Source: an uncultured Bacteroidota bacterium
GTDB taxonomy: Bacteria > Bacteroidota > Bacteroidia > Chitinophagales > Chitinophagaceae
NCBI GenBank assembly: GCA_903903635.1
Contig: CAIUZK010000221.1
Location: 1 to 64,000 of the forward strand
Reading direction: 5' to 3'
Length of the DNA: 64,000 bases
Made by a program: the position numbers and the translations under genes. Of this stretch, positions 43,615 to 52,837 are shown piece after piece (position 1 is the first letter of the stretch; each line of letters starts with the position of its first letter). The notes under the pieces were generated by a model. The model did no database searches. It was not told the DNA's origin and saw only the letters and a list, made by a program, of their open reading frames with translations.

Positions 43615-44847
43615 ATGCCAGTAATCAACGAATTGTCGCCGCTGACCAATTACTTTCTTGAAAAAGAAGAGATGTATGGTGCTCATAATTACCACCCATT
43701 ACCTGTGGTGCTTACCAGGGGTAAGGGTGTATTTGTATGGGATGTTGACGACAACCGGTATTATGATTTCCTTTCGGGTTACTCAGCAATTAACCAGGGG
43801 CATTGCCATCCGAGGATCATTGAAACCTTTATTGAGCAGGCTCAAAGGCTCACCCTTACCTCACGGGCTTTTCATAATGATGTGCTGGGGGAGTATGAAG
43901 AATTTATTACCCGCTTCTTTGGGTATGACAAAGTGTTGCCCATGAATACAGGGGTGGAAGGGGTTGAGACAGCATTGAAATTGGCCAGGAGATGGGGGTA
44001 TGAGGTAAAGGGCGTAGACAAGAATAAAGCAAAGATCATAACCTGTGCCAATAATTTTCACGGGCGTACAATCAGTGTAATATCTTACAGTACCGATGAT
44101 AGTTCGAAAAGGGATTTTGGTCCGTTTACTCCGGGGTTTGATGTAATTCCTTATAATGATATTCCGGCGCTTAAACTGGCGCTTGAGGATAGCAATGTAG
44201 TAGGATTCCTGGTTGAGCCAATACAGGGTGAAGCAGGTGTAATTGTGCCTGATGAAGGCTATCTGGCTGCTGCCGCGAAAGTGTGTAAGGATGCCAATGT
44301 GTTGTTTATGGCCGATGAGATACAGACCGGTTTGGCACGTACAGGCAGGATGCTGGCCTGTGATCATGAAAATGTAAGACCTGATATTCTTATACTGGGA
44401 AAGGCTTTATCAGGTGGCACAATGCCTGTATCGGCTGTATTGGCTGACAACTGTATTATGGATACCATCAAGCCGGGTGAACATGGATCTACTTATGGCG
44501 GCAATCCGCTGGCATGTAAGGTGGCCATGACTTCGTTGCAGGTATTGGTGGACGAGCAAATGGCTGAAAACTCTCTGGAACTTGGTAAATATTTCAGGCA
44601 GGGGTTAAGGGCTATAGGGCATGAGCATATATCTGTTGTGAGAGGTAAGGGTTTGTTTAATGCTATTGTAATCGATCATCCTGACAAGGATGCAGCATGG
44701 GCCATATGCCTTGAAATGAAGAAAAACGGGCTAATAGCCAAACCAACACACGGCGACCGTATTCGTTTTGCACCACCATTACTCATAACCAGAGAACAGA
44801 CGGAAGAGTGTGTGGAAATAATCAGGAAGAGTATGCTGCTTTTTTAG
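43615..44847 (+). CDS. rocD: Ornithine aminotransferase
   Basis: PLP enzyme that converts ornithine and 2-oxoglutarate to glutamate semialdehyde and glutamate, in arginine and ornithine breakdown. 410 residues, fold type I. Typical blocks: [90 protein letters not shown], and ILGKALSGG with the PLP lysine. Conserved N-terminus fixes the start, 4 bases after the promoter box. Its 3' end overlaps the convergent AlkD-like gene by 26 bp. No other arginine gene is near. Confidence 0.95.
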   Translation: MPVINELSPLTNYFLEKEEMYGAHNYHPLPVVLTRGKGVFVWDVDDNRYYDFLSGYSAINQGHCHPRIIETFIEQAQRLTLTSRAFHNDVLGEYEEFITRFFGYDKVLPMNTGVEGVETALKLARRWGYEVKGVDKNKAKIITCANNFHGRTISVISYSTDDSSKRDFGPFTPGFDVIPYNDIPALKLALEDSNVVGFLVEPIQGEAGVIVPDEGYLAAAAKVCKDANVLFMADEIQTGLARTGRMLACDHENVRPDILILGKALSGGTMPVSAVLADNCIMDTIKPGEHGSTYGGNPLACKVAMTSLQVLVDEQMAENSLELGKYFRQGLRAIGHEHISVVRGKGLFNAIVIDHPDKDAAWAICLEMKKNGLIAKPTHGDRIRFAPPLLITREQTEECVEIIRKSMLLF

Positions 44848-45535
44848 CTTGCTTTCTGCCTGTTCTTATTAATTTCAATGATTTCTTTTCAGCATCATTC
44901 ATTTTCTCAATGGCTATTGTGAAAGCGATAGCGCTGATATCGTTGATATGCTTTTGTAAATAGGGTAGTGTAGCTTCAGGGTAAACGGTATGCATTTCTC
45001 TCAGGGTCCAACCAACACCTTTCTGAACATAGTATTCTTCATCATGCAGCAGGGGAGTGACCAGTGCCGCGATTTTCTCAAATGGCAGGTATATTTTTTT
45101 TGTGCGGCTGAAGTACAACATGCTTACAACTGACTGCCTTCGTTTCCACAAATCGGTGGATTTATTCCAGATTGCCAGTTGCCGGTATACCTTATCCGGA
45201 TAGGTTACAAGTATACGTGAATTGATTTTCGCGAGTGCATCGCAAAGTCCCCAATCGGTTATTTTATCCTGCCAGGTACGTGAGGTTTTCCACAGAGTAT
45301 CATGCAGATCCTTTTTGCTGAGGTGTTTTTCAATAAAAAGATAGGCATGCAGCATGGCCTTGTAAGTGCCTGATTCATTCCAGATATGATCCCATATGGG
45401 CAGTTGTTGATCAAATGGTTTATTGGAAAATGAAAACCCTTTTTTGTGTAATGCCCGCTGGGCGGGAATTACACCCGATACACTGTTTATTCCTGAAGTT
45501 ACTTCAGAAAAACAATCGATAGCAGCCTTACCCAT
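44822..45535 (-). CDS. AlkD-like DNA alkylation repair HEAT protein
   Basis: 237 residues of helical HEAT-like repeats as in AlkC/AlkD DNA glycosylases, which cut alkylated bases without flipping them. Markers: [71 protein letters not shown]. The WKRRQSV and [10 protein letters not shown] boxes match the family. Ends in a Lys-rich tail whose stop is inside the 3' end of rocD. It lies 18 bp after the T9SS adhesin gene on the same strand, an odd operon partner that may be chance. Confidence 0.85.
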   Translation of the reverse strand: MGKAAIDCFSEVTSGINSVSGVIPAQRALHKKGFSFSNKPFDQQLPIWDHIWNESGTYKAMLHAYLFIEKHLSKKDLHDTLWKTSRTWQDKITDWGLCDALAKINSRILVTYPDKVYRQLAIWNKSTDLWKRRQSVVSMLYFSRTKKIYLPFEKIAALVTPLLHDEEYYVQKGVGWTLREMHTVYPEATLPYLQKHINDISAIAFTIAIEKMNDAEKKSLKLIRTGRKQAKKAAYSS

Positions 45536-45553
45536 ATGGTTGGTTCTGATGGG

Positions 45554-48217
45554 TTACTCAACGATGAATTTTGCTTTTAAGCTTCCGTTAGTAGTTTCAG
45601 CAGTGATGAAATAGATGCCTGCGGATGCTTCTAAAGAGATCTGTGTAAGTGTATTTGTATTGACGATCAGATCCTTCAATTTTTGGCCTAAAAGGTTGGT
45701 AACACTAACATGAACTGGTTCATTTACAGCAGAGTTAAGCGCGAACGAAAAAGTGCCTTTATTAGGATTAGGATACAATGACAAAGATGATGGAGCAGCA
45801 ATGGTTTCAATACCTGTTGAGTAAGTGGTAATGATAATGTGCCCTGAAGAACTTGTTCCACAGTCATCGCTATTGGTTACAACACAGGCCACTGAGTCTC
45901 CGTTGAAGAAAGAATTACTGTAGTATTTACGATTGGTAGCGCTATAAACAGGGTTGCCATTGATGTACCATTGGTAAGCAGGCGCAAGGCCACCTGAAGT
46001 TACATTGGCAGTCAGAGTGTCGTAAGTGCCAACCATGATGTGTGTGCCCTGGGCTGCCGTAATTGTAACAGCGGGGACAACAGGAGATTTGGAATAAACA
46101 GAGTCGGAGCCGGTCATGTTATTGCTGCAACCGGTAGCGGTGCTGTTGGCCCTTATAGTGTAGCTGCCAAATGTAGTAAACAAACCAAAGTCGAGCGTTG
46201 CGCCTGTACCCGCTACTGGAGCGCCTACGGCGGTTGAGCTTCTGTATAACTGATAATTCAGCCATGGCTCACTGCCATTCAGGCCAATTGATACGCCCGC
46301 ACTTCCAGCGCAAACACCACCTCCACCGGTAATTGTAAAGGCAACAGGCAGGGGATTTATGCTAATTACTTTGGAGGTAGTGGCAGTGCCGCAAACATTT
46401 GTTACTGAATATCTGATAGAATCAGTGCCGACTGTAACACCGGTAACCAGTCCTGAAGCAATTGTAGCATTACCATTGCTGCTGCTCCAGATACCACCTG
46501 TTGTTGTGTCGGTTAAGGTGAGGGTGCTGCCGATACAAACTATGTTTGCGCCGGTAATATTGCCCGCGAATGGAGCAGGATTAACAGTTATTGCCTTAGT
46601 GGTAACCGCGAAACCACATGCATTGGTTACGGTATAGGTAATGGTATCATAACCATGGTAAATGCCGGTAACCAGGCCACCGGAGATTGTGGCATTACCA
46701 TACATGCTGTACCATGTGCCGCCAGAGATGCTATCGGTAAGTAAGATAGTTGCAGTTTCGCAAACGCTGCTTAAACCTGAAATAGGTGGAGCAACCGGGA
46801 ATGGAATTATAGTAATAATCTTGCTGGCTACTGCAGAGCCGCACATATTGGTTACAACATAATTGATGGTATCGGCACCGGCGGCAACACCAGTCAAAAG
46901 ACCGGAAACTATTGTTGCATTGCCGTTGTAGGCAAGCCAGATACCACCCGGAGTAACATCGGATAAGGTGATGGACGAACCAATACAAACGGATGAGAGT
47001 CCAGTGATGCCTGCCGTGTAGGGGAGTGGATTAACGGTAATAGTATTGGTAACAAATGCTGAACCGCAACCAGTGATTGAGGTATAAGTAATGGTTACAG
47101 TACCTGCAGCAACACCGGTTACTAATCCTGAGGTGCTGACAGTCGCAGTACCTGGTGTTCCGCTGCTCCAGATACCACCTGCTGAAGTATCGGATAAAGT
47201 GATAGTAGAACTTTCACAAACCTCTGCAAGTCCGGTAATAGTTCCTGCATCGGGTGAAGGGAATGCGTTTACAATGGCGGATGCACTAGCTGAGCCGCAA
47301 CTATTTATTACTGTGTAAATAATGGTATCTGCACCTGCAGTTACTCCGGTTACAATACCTCCAAGAACGGTTGCATTGGCATTGAGCTCACTCCACGAGC
47401 CACCAGTTGTAGATTCGGTCAGGGTTATGGAAGAATCAAGACAGATGACTGATGGGCCACTTATATAGCCAGCATATGGTAACGGATTTACTGTTACTAT
47501 TTTAGAAACAGTACAGCCTGGTCCCATAGATGCATAGATTGTAGCTGAACCTGTGCTTAAACCGGTTACTGATCCCGAAAAAGAATCGATAGGGGCAACC
47601 AATGGATCGCTGCTGAACCAGATGCATTCAGGAAGCCAGCTACAAGTGGCAGAAGTGCCCTCACACATTGAATCAGGGCCGGTAATAATTAAAGAAGGTA
47701 TCAGGTTGCTGATTGACTTTGTTACATAACAACCGCCAGTCAACGTATAGGTAATATTTATTGCGCCTAAAGAAATAGGAGTGACAATACCAGTAAGTGA
47801 ATCCATGGTTGCAACTGCTGTATCAGAGGAAGACCAGGTACCTCCTGTTATAGACTCAACATAAATTGAAGAGGCTCCACCAGGGCAATGGAAGTAATCG
47901 GGGCCGGAAATAGGAGCAGGGGTGGGGTTGACGGTAACTGAAGTTGTAGATATTATTCCTGAAACATCATGGGATATAGTAACTATACCCGGAGTAATTC
48001 CGGTAACTACTCCTGTATTTGAATCAATAATGGCAACAACAGTATCACTGCTACTCCATACGCCACCTGCTGCAGTATCCGACAGAGTTGTTGTACCGGA
48101 AGTACAAACCTGCATAGTGCCGGTTATTTGTGCCTGGCTGTTAAAGGAAAAGCCAAAAACAAAAAGAGCAAGGAATAAAGAGCTGAGTTGGCAGTATGTA
48201 TTAAAAAGGTATTTCAT
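45554..48217 (-). CDS. Ig-like repeat T9SS protein, third paralogue
   Basis: From ATG 48217 it has 887 residues with signal peptide ending NSQAQ; a longer GTG frame begins in the promoter box and is rejected. About nine Big2-type units follow (VCTSGTTTLSDTAAGGVWSS, VCIGSSITLSDVTPGGIW, VCIGSTLTLTDTTTGGIWSS and others). Then comes one GGG-type unit (GGGGVCAGSAGVSIGLNGS, NYQLYRSSTAVG), then a PKD/Ig-like stretch with APAYQWYINGNPVY, and a T9SS sorting domain with LSLYPNPNKGTFSFALNSA and LKDLIVNTNTLTQISLEASAGIYFI. It is less rich in Cys than the 1795-aa homologue. Surface adhesin or matrix protein; own promoter at 48234-48241. Confidence 0.9.
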   Translation of the reverse strand: MKYLFNTYCQLSSLFLALFVFGFSFNSQAQITGTMQVCTSGTTTLSDTAAGGVWSSSDTVVAIIDSNTGVVTGITPGIVTISHDVSGIISTTSVTVNPTPAPISGPDYFHCPGGASSIYVESITGGTWSSSDTAVATMDSLTGIVTPISLGAINITYTLTGGCYVTKSISNLIPSLIITGPDSMCEGTSATCSWLPECIWFSSDPLVAPIDSFSGSVTGLSTGSATIYASMGPGCTVSKIVTVNPLPYAGYISGPSVICLDSSITLTESTTGGSWSELNANATVLGGIVTGVTAGADTIIYTVINSCGSASASAIVNAFPSPDAGTITGLAEVCESSTITLSDTSAGGIWSSGTPGTATVSTSGLVTGVAAGTVTITYTSITGCGSAFVTNTITVNPLPYTAGITGLSSVCIGSSITLSDVTPGGIWLAYNGNATIVSGLLTGVAAGADTINYVVTNMCGSAVASKIITIIPFPVAPPISGLSSVCETATILLTDSISGGTWYSMYGNATISGGLVTGIYHGYDTITYTVTNACGFAVTTKAITVNPAPFAGNITGANIVCIGSTLTLTDTTTGGIWSSSNGNATIASGLVTGVTVGTDSIRYSVTNVCGTATTSKVISINPLPVAFTITGGGGVCAGSAGVSIGLNGSEPWLNYQLYRSSTAVGAPVAGTGATLDFGLFTTFGSYTIRANSTATGCSNNMTGSDSVYSKSPVVPAVTITAAQGTHIMVGTYDTLTANVTSGGLAPAYQWYINGNPVYSATNRKYYSNSFFNGDSVACVVTNSDDCGTSSSGHIIITTYSTGIETIAAPSSLSLYPNPNKGTFSFALNSAVNEPVHVSVTNLLGQKLKDLIVNTNTLTQISLEASAGIYFITAETTNGSLKAKFIVE

Positions 48218-48233
48218 GCGGTTGAATTTCACG

Positions 48234-48241
48234 CAAAAATA
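48234..48241 (-). promoter_or_regulatory. -7 box of the third Ig-repeat gene
   Basis: TATTTTTG on the minus strand ends 16 bases before ATG 48217. It leaves the upstream GTG at 48232 outside the transcript. Confidence 0.6.
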
Positions 48242-48274
48242 ACAATTTAATCAGAATTTGTTAACCTGCATTGA

Positions 48275-49429
48275 CTAAAGGGCGCTCTCTTCCTGATAAA
48301 TCTTTATTTCATTGTACAAAGTGTCTCTCTCCACGGGTATACGGCCAACTGCATGGATCATATCGCAGAGCTGCTCGGTGGATAAAGAGGGGGTTTGTTC
48401 TTCGGCACCTGCCATGGAATAAATTTTCGTTGTATCATCAATGGTTCCATCCAGATCATTAACGCCAAAAGCAAGGGTCAACTGGGCGGTCTGCCTGCCC
48501 AGCATTGGCCAGTATGCTTTCAGGTTGCGGAAGTTGTCCATGAATATTCGGGAGATGGCATACAGACGCAGGTCTTCTATTATTGATGTTTCGGATATGT
48601 GAGACATATCATTGTCCCCATTTCTGAATTTAAGCGGAATAAAGCAATTGTAACCACCTGTCCTGTCCTGCGACTGGCGAAGACGGCTCATATGGGCAAT
48701 GAGATGTTTGTATTTTTCTACATGTCCATAAAGCATGGTGGCGTTGGAATGCATGCCCAATTTATGGGCCGTTTCGTGAATGTGCAACCAACCATCAGCA
48801 TCCACCTTGTCGGGACAAATAACGTTCCTGACTTCAGCGTCGAAGATCTCGGCGCCGCCACCTGGTAGTGATTGCAGGCCGGCATCGCGCAACTTTTGCA
48901 TACCTTCCTCAATGCTCAGTTTTGCCTTGCGGATCATATAATCCAGTTCAACAGCAGTAAATCCTTTTATATGTAAACCGGGACGATGCGCTCTTATTTT
49001 ACTCAGCAATTCGCAAAAGAATTCCAGGTTCATTTTAGGGTGAACACCACCTACAATATGCACTTCAGTTACCGGTTGCCCGTCATATTTGCGCACAATA
49101 TCCAGCATTTCTTCCATGCCCAGTTCCCAGCCATCATCACGGTGTTTATACAGCCGGCTGTAGGAGCAGAAGTTGCAGGTAAACACACAGACATTGGTAG
49201 GTTCGATATGAAAATTGCGATTGAAGTAGACTTTGCCACCGTGCAAATCTGATGCAATATGATTGGCCAATGCCCCTACGAAACCCAGTTCTCCCTTTTC
49301 GAAAAGCAACAAACCTTCCTCCTCAGTAATGCGCTCCCTGTGCTGCACCTTATCGGCTATTGCTAAAAGTCTGGGGTCAAGGTTGGCGATTTTAAGGGCT
49401 TCAGACAGATCAAATGGTTTCAAAATCAT
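48275..49429 (-). CDS. mqnE: Aminofutalosine synthase (MqnE), menaquinone pathway
   Basis: Radical SAM enzyme that joins the deoxyadenosyl radical to enolpyruvyl-benzoate in the futalosine route to menaquinone. From ATG 49429 it has 384 residues; extra upstream codons would precede the promoter. The Fe-S cysteines are C81-x3-C85-x2-C88 in NVCVFTCNFCSYSR. Other markers: EVHIVGGVHPKMNLEFF, LPGGGAEIFDAEVRN, GHVEKYKHLIAHM and LTLAFGVNDLDGTI. Standard length. The other mqn genes are not in the window. Confidence 0.95.
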   Translation of the reverse strand: MILKPFDLSEALKIANLDPRLLAIADKVQHRERITEEEGLLLFEKGELGFVGALANHIASDLHGGKVYFNRNFHIEPTNVCVFTCNFCSYSRLYKHRDDGWELGMEEMLDIVRKYDGQPVTEVHIVGGVHPKMNLEFFCELLSKIRAHRPGLHIKGFTAVELDYMIRKAKLSIEEGMQKLRDAGLQSLPGGGAEIFDAEVRNVICPDKVDADGWLHIHETAHKLGMHSNATMLYGHVEKYKHLIAHMSRLRQSQDRTGGYNCFIPLKFRNGDNDMSHISETSIIEDLRLYAISRIFMDNFRNLKAYWPMLGRQTAQLTLAFGVNDLDGTIDDTTKIYSMAGAEEQTPSLSTEQLCDMIHAVGRIPVERDTLYNEIKIYQEESAL

Positions 49430-49463
49430 TGTAACAAATTTTTCCGGAAAATTATTGCGGATG

Positions 49464-49471
49464 CAAAGATA
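49464..49471 (-). promoter_or_regulatory. -7 box of mqnE
   Basis: TATCTTTG on the minus strand, 34 bases before the ATG at 49429. It supports the shorter start. Confidence 0.6.
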
Positions 49472-49550
49472 CCTAACAAAGTAAATACCCTTGTACATTA
49501 ATGCTAAGTGGATAGAATAATATTTTTGGCCTTTTTAACCCATATTGCAG

Positions 49551-49972
49551 CTATAACGGTGTTAAAGCCCGTGTTTGTTGAGTTTTAATTTTTTTGAGGG
49601 TCGGTTTGTGTACTACAGATTTTCTTTTTCTGAAGGGTCGGTAGTCGCTTTTAAGAATATCATAAATTGTTTTTAGCGGTTTATTGGGCTCGGAGCATTT
49701 TCGTACACTTATGATTTGATCATAAGTGTTTTGTCCCGATGTGGTTATTACTTTTTGGGTATTTGCAATTCGCACGATTTCTGTCCAGGTACTATTGATG
49801 TTTTTACTTTTCAGTTGATGGCTGACTGTGTTTACCAACCAATATGCCAATAAACCCCAATGGAGGTGTGCCATTGCGGACTTATCTTTTTTATGGTATA
49901 CAGGCCGTAGATCCAGATCTGTTTTCAGTGGTACGAAAGGTGTTTTCTATTTCCCTGATCGTATTGTAAATA
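49551..49972 (-). pseudogene. IS1634-type transposase, C-terminal remnant with frameshift
   Basis: The open part (49551-49874) matches the C-terminus of Bacteroidota IS1634-like transposases: MAHLHWGLLAYWLVNTV, WTEIVRIANTQKV, SVRKCSEPN. Reading upstream on the minus strand the same protein continues as KTDLDLRPVYHKKDKSAM and, after a one-base frameshift near the codon for FRTTE, as NIYNTIREIENTFRTT, up to about 49972, where a stop ends it. The N-terminal catalytic part is absent. It is a dead fragment, lodged between mqnE and the thiolase gene. Confidence 0.85.
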
Positions 49973-50014
49973 TTTCAAACATTAACAATTCTATGAAAGA
50001 TGCCTGCAATGTGT

Positions 50015-51190
50015 TTAACACCGCTCAATAATTCCGGCTATTCCTTGCCCGCCGCCAATGCACGCTGTGACTATACCGTACTTCTTGTTAAGGCGTTTCA
50101 GGTCGTTAAGTATTTGAATGGTCAACTTGGCCCCGGTGCATCCTAATGGATGCCCCAGAGCTATGGCACCTCCGTTTATGTTTACTTTATCATCGTTTAG
50201 CCCAAGGGTGCGGATTACAGCCAGTGACTGCGATGCAAAGGCTTCATTCAGTTCTATCAGGTCTATATCATCCAGAGTCATTCCTGCCTGTTTCAATACC
50301 TTGGGTATTGCCTTTATTGGGCCTATGCCCATTATGCGTGGATCTACTCCCGCGCAGGCGCAATTTACAAGGCGGCCTATGGGTTGCAACTCCAGTTGTT
50401 TCATCAGCCGCTCACTCATTACCACTGTAAAGGCAGCCCCATCAGAGGTCTGAGAAGAATTGCCTGCTGTTACACTTCCTCCTTGTGTAAAAACTGCCGG
50501 AAGTTTTCCTAACACAGCCATAGAGGTGTCGGCACGTGGCCCTTCATCTGTATCAACTATTGTTTCTCTTTCAGCTCGTTTGTTCTTATCATTAAGGTAA
50601 ACCTCTTTAACTTTTATAGGTAAAATACCATCTTTAAAATAGCCTTCCTTTATTGCATTGATTGCCCGCTGATGCGAGCGCAATGAAAATGCATCCTGAT
50701 CTTCACGGGTTATTTTGTAATCCTTTACCACTTCTTCGGCAGTAAGGCCCATGCTCAGGTAGTAATCACCATTGTCTTTGGCGTATTCATAGTTGGGCAT
50801 TGTGCGCCACCCGGCGGTTGGCACAAGGCTCATGCTTTCAGTGCCACCGGCAATAATACACTCAGCCATGCCCATCTGTATTTTGGCTGAGGCAATAGCA
50901 ATAGCATCCAACCCTGAACCGCAATACCTGTTTACTGTTACACCGGCAGCCCATTCACCTATTGCGCGGTTGGCTATCACCCGGCCCACCTGCAGGCCCT
51001 GTTCAGCTTCAGGCACAGCATTGCCTACTATCACGTCATCTATCAGTTTCGTATCCAGTTGGGGTATGCTGGCCATTAATCCTTTGATCACATTTACTGC
51101 CAGATCATCGGGGCGCATAAAACGAAATCCACCACGTTTTGATTTAGTTACTGCTGTGCGGAAGCCCGCAACTATATATGCTGTCTGCAT
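50015..51190 (-). CDS. Acetyl-CoA C-acyltransferase (thiolase)
   Basis: Cleaves 3-ketoacyl-CoA with CoA in fatty acid beta-oxidation, or runs as acetoacetyl-CoA thiolase; the sequence favours the FadA-like degradative type. 391 residues, typical. Catalytic residues: Cys90 in NRYCGSGLDA, His347 in NGGAIALGHPLG, Cys377 in TACIGGGQG. Promoter box at 51203-51210, giving a leader of about 6 nt. No partner FadB/FadJ gene is in the window, so the rest of the pathway is elsewhere. Confidence 0.93.
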   Translation of the reverse strand: MQTAYIVAGFRTAVTKSKRGGFRFMRPDDLAVNVIKGLMASIPQLDTKLIDDVIVGNAVPEAEQGLQVGRVIANRAIGEWAAGVTVNRYCGSGLDAIAIASAKIQMGMAECIIAGGTESMSLVPTAGWRTMPNYEYAKDNGDYYLSMGLTAEEVVKDYKITREDQDAFSLRSHQRAINAIKEGYFKDGILPIKVKEVYLNDKNKRAERETIVDTDEGPRADTSMAVLGKLPAVFTQGGSVTAGNSSQTSDGAAFTVVMSERLMKQLELQPIGRLVNCACAGVDPRIMGIGPIKAIPKVLKQAGMTLDDIDLIELNEAFASQSLAVIRTLGLNDDKVNINGGAIALGHPLGCTGAKLTIQILNDLKRLNKKYGIVTACIGGGQGIAGIIERC

Positions 51191-51202
51191 GTTTTATTAA
51201 TT

Positions 51203-51210
51203 CAAAGCTA
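51203..51210 (-). promoter_or_regulatory. -7 box of the thiolase gene
   Basis: TAGCTTTG on the minus strand ends 12 bases before the start codon at 51190. Confidence 0.55.
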
Positions 51211-51353
51211 AAACTCCAAAAACAATTATTTCTTACCAATGCCCTGAGCTTATAGTAGCAAGGGCATTTCAAGTACCTAAAGTTAGGCATTGTTGGGTAA
51301 AGTTTAACACACTGTTTATGTAAAAAATGGCTTCATCCGTTATATATACAGCT

Positions 51354-51361
51354 TATCTTTG
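51354..51361 (+). promoter_or_regulatory. -7 box that decides the DUF922 start
   Basis: TATCTTTG fits TAnnTTTG. A TTG start at 51359 would lie inside it, so the ATG at 51377 is used. Confidence 0.6.
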
Positions 51362-51376
51362 AATGTAAATGCAGTT

Positions 51377-52435
51377 ATGGTATCTCTGAGCCGGTTTCTT
51401 CTAGTTGGTGCAATCTGTTTATTGCCTTTTTGGGCCACTGGTCAGCAGGTAAAGTATGTTGATCTCAAAAACGAAAAGGCAAAGTATGCTACCAGGCAAT
51501 TTTATGTCTTTGATGTAGTTGATGACAGAGAAGTAAAGAATATTGGCTTGAAAGACAATGATCCGGTTGAATTCAGAAATGGTGCGGCCTCCTGTATTCA
51601 TCAATTTATTGCCAATAATTTTGTACAGAACCGTTCATCACAACCGATAACTTTACACATCACCAAACTTAATTTCAGTACTAATCGAAATATTACTATT
51701 AAACCATTTAGCAGTCAGCAGGAGGTGATATCTGCAATAAGTATTGCATTTTATGCAGGAGATAAAAAACTGCTTGAATATACAGGCAGCGGCAAGGCGC
51801 ATATTGTTGAGTTTGCAGATGGTATTGATGTCCTTACACGCAAGGCTATTGAAGATGATCTGAAGCAGTTTGATGGCTGGTGGGCTCAAAACAAGGGTAA
51901 GGTGTCAACTTCCTCAGTAGTTAAAGTTGATGTGGTTTTGGGTAAGAATATCGACAGACCTGCATGCATCCCGTATTCACTTACACGGTTGCTCCAGATA
52001 CCTGATTTTGCCGGAGCCATTGAAAACCTTCCAACCGAGGCCGCCGCAACCGTAAGTGGCGTGGCTATAGGTTTCTCATCTGAGACCAGAAACAGTGAGT
52101 TCTTGTTGCATGTGCATATCACTCCGTTTTTCAATAAGGCGCAGTCCTGGTTCAAAAAAGGCACCCAGGATGTGCGTGTTTTGGCCCATGAACAGACCCA
52201 TTTCGATATTACAGCAATCAAGGCTTGTGAGCTGGCTAACGCTATTCGAAGCGCTGATTTGTCAAAAGATAATTATACCTCTGTCATTGAAGAAATGTAT
52301 AAGAAATATGTGGCAGCAGCAAACCAGGAAGAGAACACTTATGACGATGATACCAACCATGGAACAATAATAGCAAAGCAGGAAGAATGGCAGAAAAAGC
52401 TAAGGCAGCAGATTGTAAAATGCGGCTGCTATTAG
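51377..52435 (+). CDS. Secreted protein with C-terminal DUF922 (putative Zn protease)
   Basis: 352 residues. Signal peptide ends LPFWATGQQ. The N-terminal half (about 20-205) is a beta-rich part of unknown fold. The C-terminal half has the DUF922 features: RVLAHEQTHFDITAIKACEL with an HExxH metal site (His271, Glu272, His275 from this start) and YDDDTNHGTIIAKQEEWQ. DUF922 proteins are annotated as predicted Zn-dependent secreted proteases, but activity is not proven. Alone on its strand, between thiolase and a leftward pair. The N-terminal extension makes it unusual, as DUF922 is normally a short protein. Confidence 0.7.
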   Translation: MVSLSRFLLVGAICLLPFWATGQQVKYVDLKNEKAKYATRQFYVFDVVDDREVKNIGLKDNDPVEFRNGAASCIHQFIANNFVQNRSSQPITLHITKLNFSTNRNITIKPFSSQQEVISAISIAFYAGDKKLLEYTGSGKAHIVEFADGIDVLTRKAIEDDLKQFDGWWAQNKGKVSTSSVVKVDVVLGKNIDRPACIPYSLTRLLQIPDFAGAIENLPTEAAATVSGVAIGFSSETRNSEFLLHVHITPFFNKAQSWFKKGTQDVRVLAHEQTHFDITAIKACELANAIRSADLSKDNYTSVIEEMYKKYVAAANQEENTYDDDTNHGTIIAKQEEWQKKLRQQIVKCGCY

Positions 52436-52456
52436 CCAATGAATTGTAAGCCTAAC

Positions 52457-52816
52457 TTAAAGAGGCTGACGTCCTTTGTGAATGATCCTGTCTTGCTTTC
52501 TTATCATTGATTCCCTCTTATAATAGCGTTGGTATTGCTCCTTGTTCAGTATCTTTTTAAATGCCGCATCTTTTTTATGCATCAGTTTGTCCTGCTTCTT
52601 ATTTTTATCAGGCATCTCTGCGGCCTTATCCATTTGTTGCTGGTAAGTTAGCGATATGCTATTTATTTTGCTGGCCAGATCGGCATTGATATGCACGCTA
52701 TCCTGCAACCACTGCATCTCCCTTTTCGACCGTACCTCCGGTGAATACCTGGGCTGGGCAAAGGTAGTAAATGGCACTAAAAATAACAGGAATAGTATAC
52801 ACTTGCTCAATTTCAT
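52457..52816 (-). CDS. small secreted Lys/Gln-rich protein
   Basis: 119 residues. Signal peptide MKLSKCILFLLFLVPFTTFAQ. The mature part is helical and highly charged: ADLASKINSISLTYQQQMDKAAEMPDKNKKQ, then KKILNKEQYQRYYKRESMIRKQDRI. It resembles small periplasmic helical proteins of the Spy/DUF4890 kind, without proof. It follows the YD-repeat-like gene by 21 bp on the same strand and is probably co-transcribed with it. Confidence 0.6.
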   Translation of the reverse strand: MKLSKCILFLLFLVPFTTFAQPRYSPEVRSKREMQWLQDSVHINADLASKINSISLTYQQQMDKAAEMPDKNKKQDKLMHKKDAAFKKILNKEQYQRYYKRESMIRKQDRIIHKGRQPL

Positions 52817-52837
52817 TCAGCCGGATTTGATGCAGGA

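Noticed and set aside
48218-48232. GTG start for the third Ig-repeat protein
   Set aside because: It lies at or before the predicted transcription start; the ATG at 48217 gives a standard signal peptide.
51359-51376. TTG start for the DUF922 gene
   Set aside because: The codon lies inside the TAnnTTTG promoter box, so it would not be in the transcript.
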